From Edaphochlamys debaryana (lineage: Eukaryota > Chlorophyta > Chlorophyceae > Chlamydomonadales): a stretch of 64,000 nt of DNA. Position numbers and translations under genes: made by a program. The stretch spans positions 248,001-312,000 of the forward strand of contig JAEHOE010000041.1 in the NCBI GenBank assembly GCA_016858145.1, in the 5' to 3' direction. The notes under the pieces were generated by a model that was not told where the DNA came from, made no database searches, and saw nothing but the letters and a program-made list of their open reading frames with translations. Positions 21,688 to 32,200 of the stretch are shown one piece after another (position 1 is the first letter of the stretch; the number at the start of each line of letters is the position of its first letter).

Positions 21688-23832
21688 AGACGGGAGGGGA
21701 GGGGGAGGGGGAGGAAAGGTGGGGGGTGGAGACGGGAGGGAGGGGGAGGGGGAGGGAAAGGTGGGGGGTGGAGACGGGAGGGGAGGGGGAGGGGGAGGTG
21801 GCCTGCTGGTGCTTGGGTGTGCGCTGGATAGGATGAGGGCGTGCAAAGACAGAGAGGCAAGCCCGGCTTGGTGTGTCTGTTGACTTGCTGGCCACCGCCC
21901 ATGCCGTACACACCGCACGTCTCACCCTGTACTCGCACCGTACGCGCCGTACGGCACACCAATGCATGCAGATGATGGAGCTGACGTGGCGCACTTGGCG
22001 CAACTACCTGGGCAACATCGTGGACATCACATCGTTCGCGCTGTTCGTGGTGCTGTTCGGCATGGTGTGGGCCAGCTACGACTACACATCCATACTGGCA
22101 GTGGGGGCGGTGGAGACGCTGGTGAGGGGGGCTGGGGGGGGGAGGAGGGGTGGAAGGGAGAGAAGGGAGGGGGGTTTAGGTGGTCGAGGGAGGCAAAGGG
22201 GCAGAGGGCGGCAGTGGGGGCGGTAGAGACGCTGGTGAGGCGCGTCCGCTGGTGGGGCGGGTCGGAGAGGGGCGGCGGGAGAGGTGTGGGAGAGGGAAGG
22301 GAATGCGGGAAGGCCCGAAGGCTGCCGAGGAGGATGTCGTACCCCACCACTCAAGGATCCGCCGTACCGACCGACCCGCGCAGGTGCTGTTCGTACGGCT
22401 GGTGTTCTTCGCCTCCATGACCGACTCCATGGGCTCGCTGATGCGCATGGTGATCGAGATCATCAAGGACATGAGATACTTCTTCCTGCTGCTGGGGATG
22501 ATCTTCGGAGGCTTCGCCATCGCCTTTGCGGTGCTGCTGGTGCGTCTGTTGGGGGGGGGCAGGGGGGAGAGGGAGGGGAGGGTGGTGGAGGCGGGGGTTG
22601 GGAGGCGCCTGGGGACGCCGCGGCCCGGGCAGGAGGCATAGCCGCGACATTGTGCCCCGGAGGAGCCACAGGAAGGGTTGCTTGCGGGTCCTTGGCGCCT
22701 CACAACTTGACCCCATAACCACCCAAGCTACCAACTATTGCACCAACGAACTCACCAACCAACCACCCTAACCACCCCAGGGCGTGGACAACCTGTACGA
22801 GTCCGTGGCCTTTAAGCTCTTCTCCGTCATGCTGGGAGACTGGCAGTACGACTACCTGGTCGACATGCTGCACGTGGAGGGCATGTGGTGAGTCACCAGT
22901 GCCGTACCGGTACGACACATGTACGACAGGGGCTGCCCCTCGCAGGGCTTGGGGGGTGGGCAGCGCTAGGCATGTATTGTTGCGTACCTCACCCTTTCTG
23001 CCCCCCACCCTCCCCCGCCCCCGCCCCCCCTTAGGTACGTGCCCAACCTGTCGGTCCTGATGATGAGCGTGTACGGCATCCTGATGCTGATCGTGCTCGT
23101 CAACCTGCTGATCGCCATCATGAACGACACGTACGACCGGATCAAGGAGACGGAGGAGATCGAGGTGCTGCACAACCGCGCGCGGCTAATCGTGGACCTC
23201 GAATCCCTGCTCACGCGGGAAACCCGGGAAAAGCTGCAGGTGCGGACGGCAAACGCGGGCCACCTCCCTCGCGTTATGGCTTCGTTAGCTTACAACTACG
23301 GACGCAGGCGTTCGGGCCCCCTGCGCCGACCCGTGCCCTCTACTGCGCTACAGCTCCCTCGAGCTCAGTCCCGTCTGCGTACTCACCCACCTCGCACTTT
23401 CGGCCCCCCCAACCCCTCCACCCAACATCCCTGCCATCCCCCTCTACCCCCTCCCCTCCCCTTTTTCGTCCTCCAACCCCCTCACCTTCCCTAATCCTCC
23501 CCCCTCCCCATTCCTCCCCATTCCTCCTCCCCCCTCAGACGCGGCTGCTCGGCGACTACCTGCATGTGCTGGTTCCGGCGGACAACAAGTTCAACAAGTT
23601 CATGGCATCATCAGAATCCACCGAGGGCGAGTGGAAGGGCCGCATGCGCGCCTTCTCGGAAGCCATCAAGCGAGACGTGGACCCGCACCTCAAGGAGATC
23701 AAGGAAAAGGTCAACACCGAGTTCAAGGCGATCCACACCGAGCTGGATTTCGTACGGAAATGGATCAAGGATCAGCAGCGCGTCATGGGCCACGTGGACG
23801 AGGATCACGACCGCGTCACGAGGTTCCGGTAA
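10227..23832 (+). CDS. Ankyrin-TRP-type cation channel, 32 exons
   Basis: Exons: 10227-10460, 10540-10652, 10766-10808, 10995-11135, 13100-13219, 13585-13653, 14070-14258, 14423-14593, 14848-15042, 15301-15534, 15778-15900, 16115-16239, 16440-16524, 16671-16865, 17295-17381, 17666-17812, 18037-18243, 18398-18512, 18673-18782, 19033-19107, 19284-19367, 19640-19713, 19945-20020, 20380-20472, 20689-20818, 21027-21151, 21455-21538, 21972-22121, 22384-22539, 22781-22887, 23035-23239, 23539-23832. All phases agree; about 1451 residues. Ankyrin-like repeats lie near residues 131-257 (PLQIAAAYGNTELVNVLLEP, TALHGALNHGQHEVAVLLLE), then a charged coiled coil (241-303). Hydrophobic segments from about 1085 on form S1-S6; FSVMLGDWQYDYL (about 1262) is a TRP-like pore with a GD filter, and NLLIAIMNDTYDRI ends S6 as in TRP channels. 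The C-terminus is charged and helical. A membrane or ciliary Ca2+ channel is likely. The exact start is uncertain, because the open frame extends upstream without another ATG. Confidence 0.82.
11136..13099 (+). other. Oversized GC-rich intron 4 of the TRP gene
   Basis: At 1964 bases this intron is several times longer than most others in the gene. Its texture differs: instead of G-runs and C-runs it is a mixed GGC/GCC/CTGG-rich sequence from about 11200 to 12950, resembling decayed or imported DNA. Long open frames exist on both strands (for example 11235-11981 minus, 12099-13322 plus), but their translations are rich in Gly, Arg, Ala and Pro with no domain signal and are expected at this GC content. 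Confidence 0.6.
13204..13302 (+). repeat. Copy of the TRP exon 5 end plus donor
   Basis: AGCAACGCGTTCCAGGTGGG occurs at the real exon 5 end (13204-13223) and again, preceded by GAGCA, at about 13278-13302. The second copy is inside intron 5. The same gene shows this at exons 6 (13728-13745), 8 (14658-14681) and 9 (15108-15143). Confidence 0.9.
16932..17142 (+). repeat. Two copies of the TRP exon 14 end plus donor
   Basis: The exon 14 end codes for SWVNINSKDRK and a donor (16834-16870). A first copy at about 16935-16968 retains ATGGGTCAACAGCAAGGACC but has lost six bases, and a second at about 17100-17142 codes for SWVGINGKVRK followed by GTGGGT. Both are inside intron 14. Confidence 0.9.
21540..21800 (+). 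repeat. Polypurine G-rich tract with a G29 run, intron 27 of the TRP gene
   Basis: Almost pure G/A sequence built from GGGGAGGGCG and GGGGAGGGGGA blocks, with an uninterrupted run of 29 G at 21659-21687. A unit containing GGTGGAGACGGGAGG recurs at about 21638, 21726 and 21770. The transcript could form G-quadruplexes; the length of the G-run is also a likely assembly weak point. Confidence 0.9.
22206..22238 (+). repeat. Copy of the TRP exon 28 end plus donor
   Basis: GCAGTGGGGGCGGTGGAGAC, the end of exon 28 (22099-22121), recurs at about 22209-22235 with one substitution (GGTAGAGAC) and is again followed by GCTGGTGAGG. It is inside intron 28. Confidence 0.9.
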
Positions 23833-26268
23833 CACGCGTGCCTGGGCCCGGCTCGGGCCCGGCGCCCGGCGGGACCAGCCAGGCCCACCGCCCGCTGGAG
23901 GCCCGCGGGCGCGGCGCCGGGTGGTGGCGGGACGCTGCTTTCCGCCACGACCGCTCGGGCGCGCGCGCCACTGCCCCGAGGCGCCCCCGGCATTGCGCGT
24001 GGCAGCACCCCCGCCCCCGGATCGCAACGGCGCTGTGGCCTTGTGCCCAGCAAGCGTTGCGCATCGGCCCAAGCGCCAGCGCCTCCGCACCGTGCGTGTG
24101 TGCGTGGACCGAGGTGGCGGGCAGGAGGAGCAGGCGTCAGGCGAGAGGCGGGCCAGGCGCGGCCGGCGGGAGTCGTGCTTGCGCATTCCTGCCTGGATCT
24201 ACCTTGATCTGCCTGCATGGGCCTGGATCCGCCCTGCGCTGGCGTTGGCGGAGGCGGAGGCAGCGGTGCGGCGGGGACGGCGAGGCCCGGAGGCGCGGAC
24301 CGCGGACCGCGCTGGGGCTGGGGCCAGTGGCAGCACGAGCGGTGCAGCGCATCGGCGGCGCTGCACACGTGTGATCAACACCTAGCGAAACCCAATCCGA
24401 TCAAGAATTCAATGCGAAGGCCTTCAAAAATGAGCATTAGCGCAGCATACTGACGACTGCACTTGTACCGGTACCGTACGGGAGGGTGGTGGAGCGCTGG
24501 GGGTGGGGCGTGTGCGATCGGACTCCCGCGGACGCCTGCGCGCGTGTGATGTTTACCCCGGCTGTGTTCGTGGGGCGCTGGCCCCCCAGCCCTGGTGCGT
24601 CCGTGCCGGCGTCTGCTGGCTCCCACCCTAGCGCTGGGCGGTTGCGAAGGGCAGCGGTAGCGGCGTCAGGCGGGGCCGTGATGCCCGAAGCCCGCTTGCC
24701 TCTGCGTACACGGGTACTACCGGGCACTCGGTTTCCAAGCAAGTCGTAGATTGTATTGGGGTCGTGACCGCTCGGATCAGGCTTGTGACCTCCGGTCAAC
24801 ATGACTACGGAATGATAGCTTGGTTCGGCGCGGAGCGGTGAACCAGGCATGGTGATCGGGGCGTGCTGCAAAGACGGCGCAAGGCGTGGAAAGAACTGTG
24901 CACTGTTGCTGACGCTGATATACTATTATGTGCGAGCGAGTCGTTGTACGGGTTGGGGTTACAGTGTACGGCTTTCGGTGGACGGGTACGGCTGCTTTCT
25001 TGGCGCTTGAGCGGGTGACGGCTGCGGCGCCCGGTGCTTGAGGGAGCTGACGTCATGACGGCTGGGAGGCGCCAAGGATGGGGCAGGGGGGGCTCGGACG
25101 GTACGGTGGCATATGGTACCGTATGGCGTACCGCATGGGCCCACGCGGGTCCGCTGTGTACCGTATGGATGGCATGTGATGGGCGGTGTTGTTCCCAGTC
25201 TCCCAGACGAAGAAGAACACTGGAGGAGGGGCGTGCGATATGGGGTCAATGCAACGTGCAGCTAGCCGGGCCGAGGTATGGGACGTGGGCGGTGGCAGAT
25301 AGAGGGCACAGGGCAGCCGCTAGGGGCGGCGGCGGTCCAAAGCACGGGCACCCCGGGGCCCCAGTTGGCCGTGACGGGGGCCACATGACCCGCATCATTC
25401 ATCCGTCGACGCAAAAGCATGTGTGGTGGACTGGTGGTGGCATGGCACGCTCAGGGCATGCCGTCGAGGCTGTAAGTCTCTGTCTGTGATTGCCCGGGAC
25501 GCCAGACGGCCAGAGTCGCCTGAGCCGCCCAAGCTGTGCCTCGGGTGCTCTCCGCCATTAAACGCGTTAGCCCACTTCGTTGCAAGGGATGGCTCCCGGG
25601 CGTCCCGGCCTCCCGCTCAAGGTGCCTCCTCGACCACCGGGCTGAAGGCCAAGGACGGTTCCCCCCCTTTGTCTCCCTTCGTGAGGACTCTGGATTCTAC
25701 TCCCACCTGCCTGGACGCCCCCACCCTCATCAGCCTGTGTTACCTGTGTCTCTCTCTACCCCTCTCTCGGTAAGCTCCCCACAGGTCTGCGTAGTCTGCG
25801 TAACACGCCCTACGCCACAACCAAGCGCTTCGCTTCGTTGATTTCTTCTAACCCCTCTACAGCTACTGCCGCCCTCTGCATGAGGGTCCCACGGGCCCGC
25901 CACGGCCCGCCACTGAAGCTTCCACCGCCGTCCGCTCGGTATGCCGAGGCATTTGCAATTGCTTCTAGAACCGGGGGCGCGATGTCAAGGAGCGTGCGTG
26001 TTCTTTCATGGCGCTGAATGTAAGGTCGACTTGGGTTCTAAAGAATGAAGTACTCTACTTGTAGCACACATCACGCTATTACTGGTTACAGTGTGCTGAG
26101 GGCGCAGACCTCCCGCTAAGCCCGACGTTGCCGACCATCGCTTGGGGTCTGCCTCGCTTAGGGCCGACTGACAGGTGCTCACCCCTCCTTCAATCACACG
26201 TACTCTAAAGGCCACAAATGTAGTGTTCGGGGCAGTCGTCGCTTGTCAGCGGTGCAGCGACTTGCGGG
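23833..26268. other. Intergenic, no gene recognised
   Basis: 2.4 kb between the TRP channel and the first secretory sulfotransferase. The first 550 bases keep coding-like GC-rich composition and may be 3' untranslated sequence. A cluster of GTACGG/CCGTAC and related palindromic words lies at about 25095-25170. A TGTAA lies at about 25470. The 80-base dispersed repeat listed separately lies at 25785-25862. The open frames show no domain or splice-supported coding pattern. Confidence 0.5.
25785..25862 (+). repeat. Dispersed repeat, copy 1
   Basis: CCCACAGGTCT followed by ACGCCCTACGCC, CAACCAAGCGCT and CGCTTCGTT, ending in TCTTCTAACCCC. The same ordered words occur at 28947-29024 in an intron of the neighbouring gene, about 80% alike by eye. 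It may be part of a transposable element family. Confidence 0.7.
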
Positions 26269-29200
26269 ATGGCTCGCCGGTCCGCTTTGCTGCAACTGCT
26301 GGTGCTCACGGTTCTACACTGCGGAGTAACTCTTGTCGCCAGCTCAGCTGGTGCAAAACACAGCGGCGCGGCCAACCTGAACAACGACTTACTCGCCCGC
26401 CTCCGCCTGTCCGAAGACGACACCAAAGGGGACGCTCGCGAGGCGGCGACGACGGATTCCTTGCTGCTGCTGTTGCACGAGCTGCCGGGCGCCTTGGCGA
26501 CGGCGCTCTCGGCCCGGACCTCACGCGTGCCGAGGGAGGCGGGCAATGCCAACTTCACACGAATCGTGGACATCGCGCACACGCTCGCCGGCTGTGATGA
26601 TGCAGACGCGGAGGAACTGCTAAAACAGGTCAGGCGGCACTGGGGGGGGGGCAAGCGACGGGCGAAACAAAAGGGGCTGAAGAGCGGCCGGGCTGTGCGG
26701 GACAAGGCGTTGAGGTGCAGGGCCCGACGCGCAACCCGGTACCGGTAGTCGTGCAGCTGCAGTCGTGCAAGCCGCGGCGGCGCAGCTCGCTTCCCTTCCC
26801 ACCTCGAACGGGGCTGAGAGGAACACCCAACGCGTCTGACAGAGACTCGATCCAATCGTTGCCGTTCCTCCCCCACCCTCAACCCTCCCCACCTCACCCC
26901 ACCCGACCACCGCCACCACCCCAGGCCCTGTCCTTCCTAGAGTCGGTGCCCCCCTCCGGCGCCTGTCCCCTACTCCCCTACTCCCCTTACCTTCCCTACC
27001 CCACCCTCATCCCTCCCATCCACCATCCCTCATCCCTGTGCCCCACCACCCCAGGCCCTCTCCCTTCTGGCCTCCGTCCCCCCCTCCGACGCATGGCCCA
27101 TCGCCCGCCGCATCCTCACCGCGGCCCTGGTGCTGAGGCGGCAGCGGCACGGGCCGCTGGACGCGGGGGCCGTGGCGGCGGCGGCGGCGCTGCTGCGGCG
27201 GTTCTTCGAGCTGCACCGCTCGGCGGCGCAGCGGAAGGGCGTGCTGGAGTTCCTGCACGTGAGGGGGCGGGTCATGTTGGCACCGTGGGTAGCCCTGTGG
27301 GGGTCCTGACAGGGGACTCCAGCGGCGGTTGGGGGCTCCTATTGGAGGCTCCTCAGGGGGTCAGGGGGTCAGGGGGTTAGGGGGTCAGGGGGTCAGGGGT
27401 GCTGTACACAGCTGTCCTTGTGCACGGCGGTTCTCCTCCAAGGTGGCGCGGAAGCTCCTGGAGAGGAGTGGAGGGGTCGGGGCCCAGGGAGCAACGGGGG
27501 GCTGCTGGGGGGGGGGAAAGGGCTGCTGCCTGCTGGGATAGGTTGCTGGGTCGTATCAGAGGCGCGGCTTTGGGCTCAATAGGGGCTGGTCTGGGAACAC
27601 GCTAGGGGGCCACCAGAGGGCTTCCGCGAGGTGGCTTGGAGGTGGCCGGGGGGCGGTGGGGCTGCTGGGGTGGGGCTGGAGGGGCAGGAGCGGGGGGTGG
27701 GGCGTGTAATCGTGTGAGCACTGGGAGCTCGCGATGAGCGGGACTGGGGGCGGCTAGGGGTCTTGGAGCTCCAGCACGAGCGGGGGAGGGGCCGTGGCAG
27801 GGCCATGCCTTGTCGGGGCGGGGGGAGGGGCGGCGGGGGGGAGGGGGTTGCTGGCAGGCTACCGAGGCTGCGGGGGGCCGGGGGGGAGTCCTGCTGAGGG
27901 CTGGCCTGGGCACGCATTGGGCGGCACATGGGGGCTCGGGCGGCTCGGGCGACAAAGTATTAAGGTCTGCTATGGTTGAAAGGGGTGCGCTGGGGTTTTG
28001 CCCCAGAGCCGTACGACGCCCGCTTCCGGGGCTATACTGCTACTGCGGTAGTCGAGGAGCCAGGTGCAAAGCGGTCTCGCCGTGTTGGGGACCGGTACGG
28101 TACCTGTGATCCCGGGCATGGGCTGGAGGGCCTGCGGCGAACGCACGGGGGCCCGTGGCTCACACCCCCCGTCCCCCCATTTGGGCTGGGTGCCCATCCC
28201 ACCCCCCAGGTCTCCAAGGCGGGCGGTACGACGTTTTGTCAGACCGCACAGGCCAACGGCTGCCTTACTAAGGACTTCAACTACACGAGGGGCAACTGCC
28301 TCATCCGCCCCTTCGCCGACGTGGTAGGGCCGGGGTGGATGGGGGTGGGGGGCGGGGGACGGGGCGGGGCAAGGGAGGGGCGAGAGGAGTGGCGAGGGGA
28401 GCGGCGAGGCGGAGGGGCGAGGGCAGGGGAGGGGCAAGGAAAGGGGCGATGGGTGTCACGAGGAGGGCGCCAGGGGTTGGGCGCCGCTTTGTCTGTCGGT
28501 TTGGGGGGTGTAGGCGTGCGGGCGTGGGCGGGGCCGTTGGAGGATGGGGATGATGAGATGGTTAAACAGGAGATGGAAGCGTGCGGACAAGGCTGAGGGG
28601 TTCCCCGGCCTCCTTGCAAGTGAGGTTTCCACCTCCTCACGCCCGCCCGCCCGTCACGTCTGACCCCTCCAGCCCCGCTGGGTGCGTCGGGATGCGTTCG
28701 ACCTGCTGCAGCTGCGGGGCGGGCCGTACGCAGACTGCGACAAGGTGTGAAGGGGGCCGGGAGGGGTGAGGGAGGGAGCGAGGCGAGCAGCCCGTGCGTA
28801 AGGCACGCGGTCACGCGCAATGCGAACCCACGCCGGGGGGTGCTGGGGCCGCCGGTCGCCTTCCCCACCCTAGCCTACCGCAGCCTGTAGCCGAGCGTGC
28901 CCTCGCTGCACTTTGCTTCACACCCCAGCCCTAGCCCTTGGTCCCCCACAGGTCTACGTAGTTCGCGACCCACGCCCTACGCCCCGCAACCAAGCGCTAC
29001 GCTTCGTTCATGTCTTGTAACCCTAGCCTTACTCCCGCCTGTTCTGTTCCGTGTTGGACCCCCACACACCCCCCAGGTGTTCTTCGATGACCCGCCGGCC
29101 CGTAGCTCCAACATGTCGTGCTACCTCCGACGCGCCTTCATGATCCGAAATGGTTGGAACATGTACGCCAACGAGCACGTGGCGTACGGCGGGGAGGCGG

Positions 29201-32200
29201 ACCCGGGCGGCGCGCACATGTGCCACAACCAGATGGTCACCGTCGTACAGGTACGGCAGCCGGCAGGCACGGGCCGGGCGTTGCTGTACCCTAGCCGTAC
29301 CGTCATGCCGCTTCAGCCCTGTGCCTCCAGCCCCGACGGACGGACCAACCACACTCTTGCCTCCCCCCTTTGAGCACCCGCCTTCCGCAAACCACATCAC
29401 TCTTGTCGCCCGTGACTAACTCTCGGACTTCTTCGCCCTCACGATGCCCCACCCCACCTCAAAGCTTGGCCCCCGCAGCCCTCAGCTGCGCCAGCCCTGA
29501 CCCGCATCCCCATACGACCACTCCCACCCCACTGCTCTTCCTCACCCCACCTGCTAACCCCACTTCCTAACTCCACCTCCTGGCGCCACCTAACCCCACT
29601 TCCTAACCCCACCTCCTAACCCCACCTCCACACCTCACTTTCTAACCCATCTCCTAACCCCACTTCCTAACCCCACCTCCTAACCCCACCTCCTCACCTC
29701 ACTTCCTAACCCCATCTCCTCACCACACTTAGGTACCTGCACCTCCTAACCCCACCCCCTAACTCCACCCCGAACCCCACCTCCTAACTCCACTTCCTAA
29801 CCCCACCTCCTAACCCCACCTCCTGACCCCACCTCCTGACCCCACACCCCACCTTAACCTTTCACCCAGCAGCTGCGTCAGCCCATAGCCCCGATCCCAA
29901 CCCCACCGAACCCATTCCCAACCGAATTTCCCTCCTTCCCACTCCCCCACCCCCGCCTGTCCCCCCAGCTGCGCCAGCCCATGGCCCGCGTAGTGTCCGC
30001 CATCAAGCACATGACTGATGCCATCGCGCTGCGCTGCCGCAACGGCCTCGAGTTCCTGCACGGCAAGAAGCCCGAGCGGTCGTACACGGCGGAGACCAAG
30101 CGCCCGCCGGCCAAGTGGGCGCAGTGGCCGCTGCCGCGGCACACCAACGCGGGTGGGGCAGGGGGGTCTGGGTGGCGATGACTTGCTCAAACTACCCGCG
30201 CCCGCCGCTCAGCTCGGCATGCTCAGGGGGCACCCCAGGGGGTGGGCAGGGGGAGGGGCACCCCAGGGGGTGGGCAGGGGGAGGGGCTGGGGGCGATGCC
30301 GTGCTCCAACCCGCCTCTTCCGCTGCCTGACACGAGCCGGCTTGGCCAGGCCGTCTCTGCATTTCCCGCGCCTTTCCGGCCATTCCATTTGAGCACCCTT
30401 GCATTGAGCAAGCCGCGACCAGCATGCTTCACAAATTCCCAAACCTTTCGGTTACAGCTTCCGGCAAACCCTTCCAACTACCGCGCAGGTTTCTGGGCGG
30501 AGCTGGCCCCGGGTGTGGTGTCCAACTACTACGTCCGAGTGCTGCTTGGCGAGGGGGCGCTGGGGGAGCGGGCGGGGGCACTCACGGAGCGACACCTGGC
30601 GCTGGCCAGAGTGATGCTGGCTCAGGTGGGTGTGGGGAGCAGCGGGGGAGGGCTTGCAAGGTGTTGGGGGTTCGGAATCGGCGAAGATGCAAGTGGTCTG
30701 CGGCCTTGGATGCGTTGTGGGGAGGGCAGGGTGGAGAGACCGGTGTAGATAGGCGCATGCGGCCCTGGGGGCTGGGGGCTCGGGTTGGGGCTCGTGGGGT
30801 ACCAGTAGTCGGCTGCACAGGCCAAGGCCAAGGCCTGGGGAGGCTGTGATGCTGGCGCGGTTGGCCACCGACCGGTGACTAATGCTTGTGTGATTGCTCG
30901 TCCCATTGCAGTATGCCGTACTGCTGCTGTTGGACGACACGGAGCTGACGGCCCACGCGTACAAGTGGGTGGGGGTGGCTCGATGCGAACGCGGGCGCTC
31001 CCTGGCCGCGCAGCCTTCTTTTTAGGCTGCCATGCAGAACCAGGAGCTCAGTTCCCGGCGGACCTGCCTCTAGAGAGTAGCACAAGCACCGATGCTGCCC
31101 TGACCACTCTGAGTACGCCACCCTCTCCTGCCGCTGCTCCACCGCCTGCGCCCGCCGCCCCCCCCCCCCCAAACAGGTACGGCCTGGGCTGGCCACTGCA
31201 CGGCACGCACGCCAATGCCATGGCCAGCCGCCTGAAGGCCGCCTCTTCGTCTTCCGCGTCCTCGTCCTCGTCGTACAAACCGCCCAAGGAGGTTGTGAAG
31301 GACATGGACAAGCTGGCGGAGCTCAACCGCCTGGACGAGAAGGTACGGTGTACGGCGCGGAGGTACCGGTAGTTGTGACCACGACTTCAGTGCGTCTGGT
31401 TGGTTCGGCGCACAGGGCTCGCCAGCAAAGCCCGCAGCGCGCACATGCTCCCCTCTTTCAGTACCTGCCTGACTCGCCCACGCACACTCCTCTACCCTCT
31501 CCCGCCTGCCCCGCCAGCTGTACGCATTCGGCGTCACGCTTGCCCAGCTGGACACACTGATGTACGACGCGGCGTACGAGGCGGGCGTCAACGTTTCGTC
31601 GTACGAGCACGTGCACCCCGCGCCGATGCCGCCCGGCTGGGCCTCGCTGGTGCGGGCGCCTCAGCCACGTGCTCCCGCTAGCGATGACGAGGCGTCTCTT
31701 GACGACGAAGATGGCGGTACAGCTTCGGAAAGGAGCGATGATACCTCGACTGAGGAAAGCGAGGAGGGCACGGAGCAGGGCAATGAGGGCAATGACGAGG
31801 GCCAGGAGGGCGGCGAGGAGGAGCCGGCGGGCAAGAAGGAGGAGCAGGACGGCAAAGGCAGCAGAAGCAGCGGCAGAGGCGACGGTCCGGACGGTCTAGA
31901 GATGGTCCCGGCTGCGGGGCTAGACTTTCCGGACTATGGCCCCGTCAATGCGGGGACCATGGGGTGGGACGAGCAGGAGGTGTACGACGACACGGACCGT
32001 GGGGGCAGGTGGGCAGGGTGGTTGGGTCGGGGGCTGCGGGGGGTGGGCAGGGGCACAAAACACCCCCATGTGGGCAGGGTGTTTGGGTTACCCTGGGGGA
32101 AAGCGGTGTACCTAGTATAAGTGCATGTTCGGTAGGGGTCCGGGCGTGAGGACGGCTGCAGGGTGGGCGAAGGGCTCCCAAGGCCTGTGGGCCTGCGGGC

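Noticed and set aside
26925..27054. Alternative exon 2 of the first sulfotransferase at 26925
   Set aside because: It matches only the first dozen codons; the frame then runs through pyrimidine-rich intron sequence without a donor that fits, while the copy at 27055 continues the conserved protein.
29540..29860. Interstitial telomere repeat
   Set aside because: The units are 13-15 bases and of CCTAACCCCACCT type, not the expected CCCTAAAA of these algae; it lies in an intron.
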